Source: a virus. From it: a DNA stretch of 63,293 nt. The notes below the pieces were generated by a model. The model was not told the origin of the DNA and searched no databases. It worked only from the letters and a program-made list of their open reading frames with translations. Below, piece after piece: positions 62,792 through 63,293 of the stretch (position 1 is its first letter; each line of letters opens with the position of its first letter). The stretch covers positions 1 through 63,293 of the IMG/VR virus record IMGVR_UViG_3300036980_000702. One strand, 5' to 3'. A program made the translations under genes and the position numbers.

Positions 62792-62875
62792 TGGTTGATA
62801 GGGATGGATTCGAACCACCGCGCCCGGAGGAGCTGGTTTACAGCCAGCCGCAATCGACCACTCTGCCACCTATCA
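62792..62875 (-). tRNA. tRNA-Tyr (GUA), CCA encoded
   Basis: 84 bases. Acceptor TGATAGG/CCTATCA, anticodon loop CTGTAAA with GTA, a long variable arm, T arm GGTGG-TTCGAAT-CCATC, discriminator A and encoded CCA (62794-62792). Confidence 0.92.
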
Positions 62876-62883
62876 GTATTGTT

Positions 62884-62975
62884 TGGCGGAAGGTGAAAGA
62901 TTTGAACTCTCACACCGTATCACTACGGTTTAAACGGTTTTCAAGACCGCCTCCTTACCATTCGGACAACCTCCC
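62884..62975 (-). tRNA. tRNA-Ser (UGA), CCA encoded
   Basis: 92 bases. Acceptor GGGAGGT/ACCTTCC with one G-T pair, anticodon loop CTTGAAA with TGA, long variable arm (ACCGTAGTGATACGGT), T loop TTCAAAT, discriminator G and encoded CCA (62886-62884). Confidence 0.92.
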
Positions 62976-63017
62976 GTAACAAATATTATATATGCTATTT
63001 GTTTATATTGTCAATGG

Positions 63018-63293
63018 TTAAAACTTTTTCCCGGTTATAACTAATAATCGGTTGTCAGTCCCGATCTCCACCCGAACCCCGACCAACCATTCCCGCCAGT
63101 ATAGATTACCTTGACCGTAGATCCCGGAATCAGTCCCGGAGAAGATTCCGGCTTCCCAGGTTTTTGGTTTGATTTCCTTTTCCTCAAAGTCAATACCAAG
63201 CCTGACGTTATCATCAAACTTGGTAGTGGCCGTAATTGTTTCCAAACTTAGGGAGTCGGGGTTAAAACTGAAATTGACCGTAGTCTCTCCGGT
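63018..63293 (-). CDS. Membrane-anchored phage protein, C-terminal part
   Basis: C-terminal part of the gene that starts at 505. Reading from 63293 the frame continues the same protein as in 127-1 because the ends are identical; the unique end is 63166-63018. Contains YGQGNLYWREWLVGVRVEIG and ends ITGKKF. Strand-rich, like a small beta barrel outside the membrane. Confidence 0.85.
   Translation of the reverse strand, partial: TGETTVNFSFNPDSLSLETITATTKFDDNVRLGIDFEEKEIKPKTWEAGIFSGTDSGIYGQGNLYWREWLVGVRVEIGTDNRLLVITGKKF
63167..63293. repeat. Terminal direct repeat (right copy)
   Basis: Exact copy of 1-127; see the left copy. Confidence 0.95.

Noticed and set aside
1-63293. Integrase, attachment site or CRISPR array
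   Set aside because: No tyrosine or serine recombinase motifs were seen in any frame, and no regularly spaced repeats with spacers were found.

Overview
The window is a complete, AT-rich, tailed-phage genome in linear form. Bases 1-127 are repeated exactly at 63167-63293, and one 217-codon gene runs across that join, so the molecule is circular or circularly permuted with a unit length of 63,166 bp. Strong AGGAGG ribosome binding sites, consensus TTGACA/TATAAT promoters, a scaffold protein carrying a FDLQFFAE-type start, an XhlA-like/amidase lysis set and phage replication genes of the DnaD/helicase-loader kind point to a host in the Bacillota. The virion genes (P22-type portal, scaffold, capsid, gp4-like and gp10-like tail factors, internal ejection proteins, no tape measure or tail-tube genes) indicate a short-tailed, podovirus-like particle. 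I see no integrase, but there is an actin-like ParM gene with a small DNA-binding partner, so the prophage is probably an extrachromosomal phage-plasmid.

Layout. (a) 505-62976 across the join: an anchored protein, two tRNAs (Tyr, Ser), a small leaderless gene and a promoter-to-terminator small RNA. (b) 559-4265, + strand: two operons, the second with a ribbon-helix-helix (RHH) gene that lacks a normal start codon, a 679-residue protein and its partner. (c) 4309-36186, - strand: lysis genes, tail fibre, a 2133-residue polyvalent ejection protein, tail, capsid, scaffold, portal, many small genes and terminase, with intrinsic terminators after several late genes. (d) 36413-37653, - strand: a possible late regulator and an Arc-like repressor. 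(e) 37730-42777, + strand: an operon series driven by copies of one promoter/operator, with repeated pseudoknot-like leaders, a duplicated cassette and a hammerhead ribozyme. (f) 42824-57203, - strand: nucleotide and DNA-modification genes (C5 methyltransferase, ASCH, MazG-like), lytic transglycosylase, replication initiation, radical-SAM-like protein, recombination pair (Cas4-like nuclease and putative annealing protein), a large structured RNA region and a leaderless Cro/CI-type repressor. (g) 57272-62052, - strand: maintenance operon with HAD phosphatase, small zinc proteins, membrane peptides and ParM/ParR, controlled by an RHH protein at a palindromic operator.

How it fits together: the XRE repressor, Arc-like and RHH proteins probably hold the lytic modules silent; ParM/ParR-like proteins keep the episome; on induction the DnaD-like organiser, loader and recombination pair start replication with the host polymerase, terminase packages DNA into the P22-like head, the polyvalent protein and its two partners are ejected with the DNA, and holin, XhlA-like protein and amidase lyse the cell. 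The most unusual content is RNA-level: one textbook type III hammerhead, four copies of an A-type pseudoknot leader, two free-standing small RNAs and a roughly 440-nt structured region.
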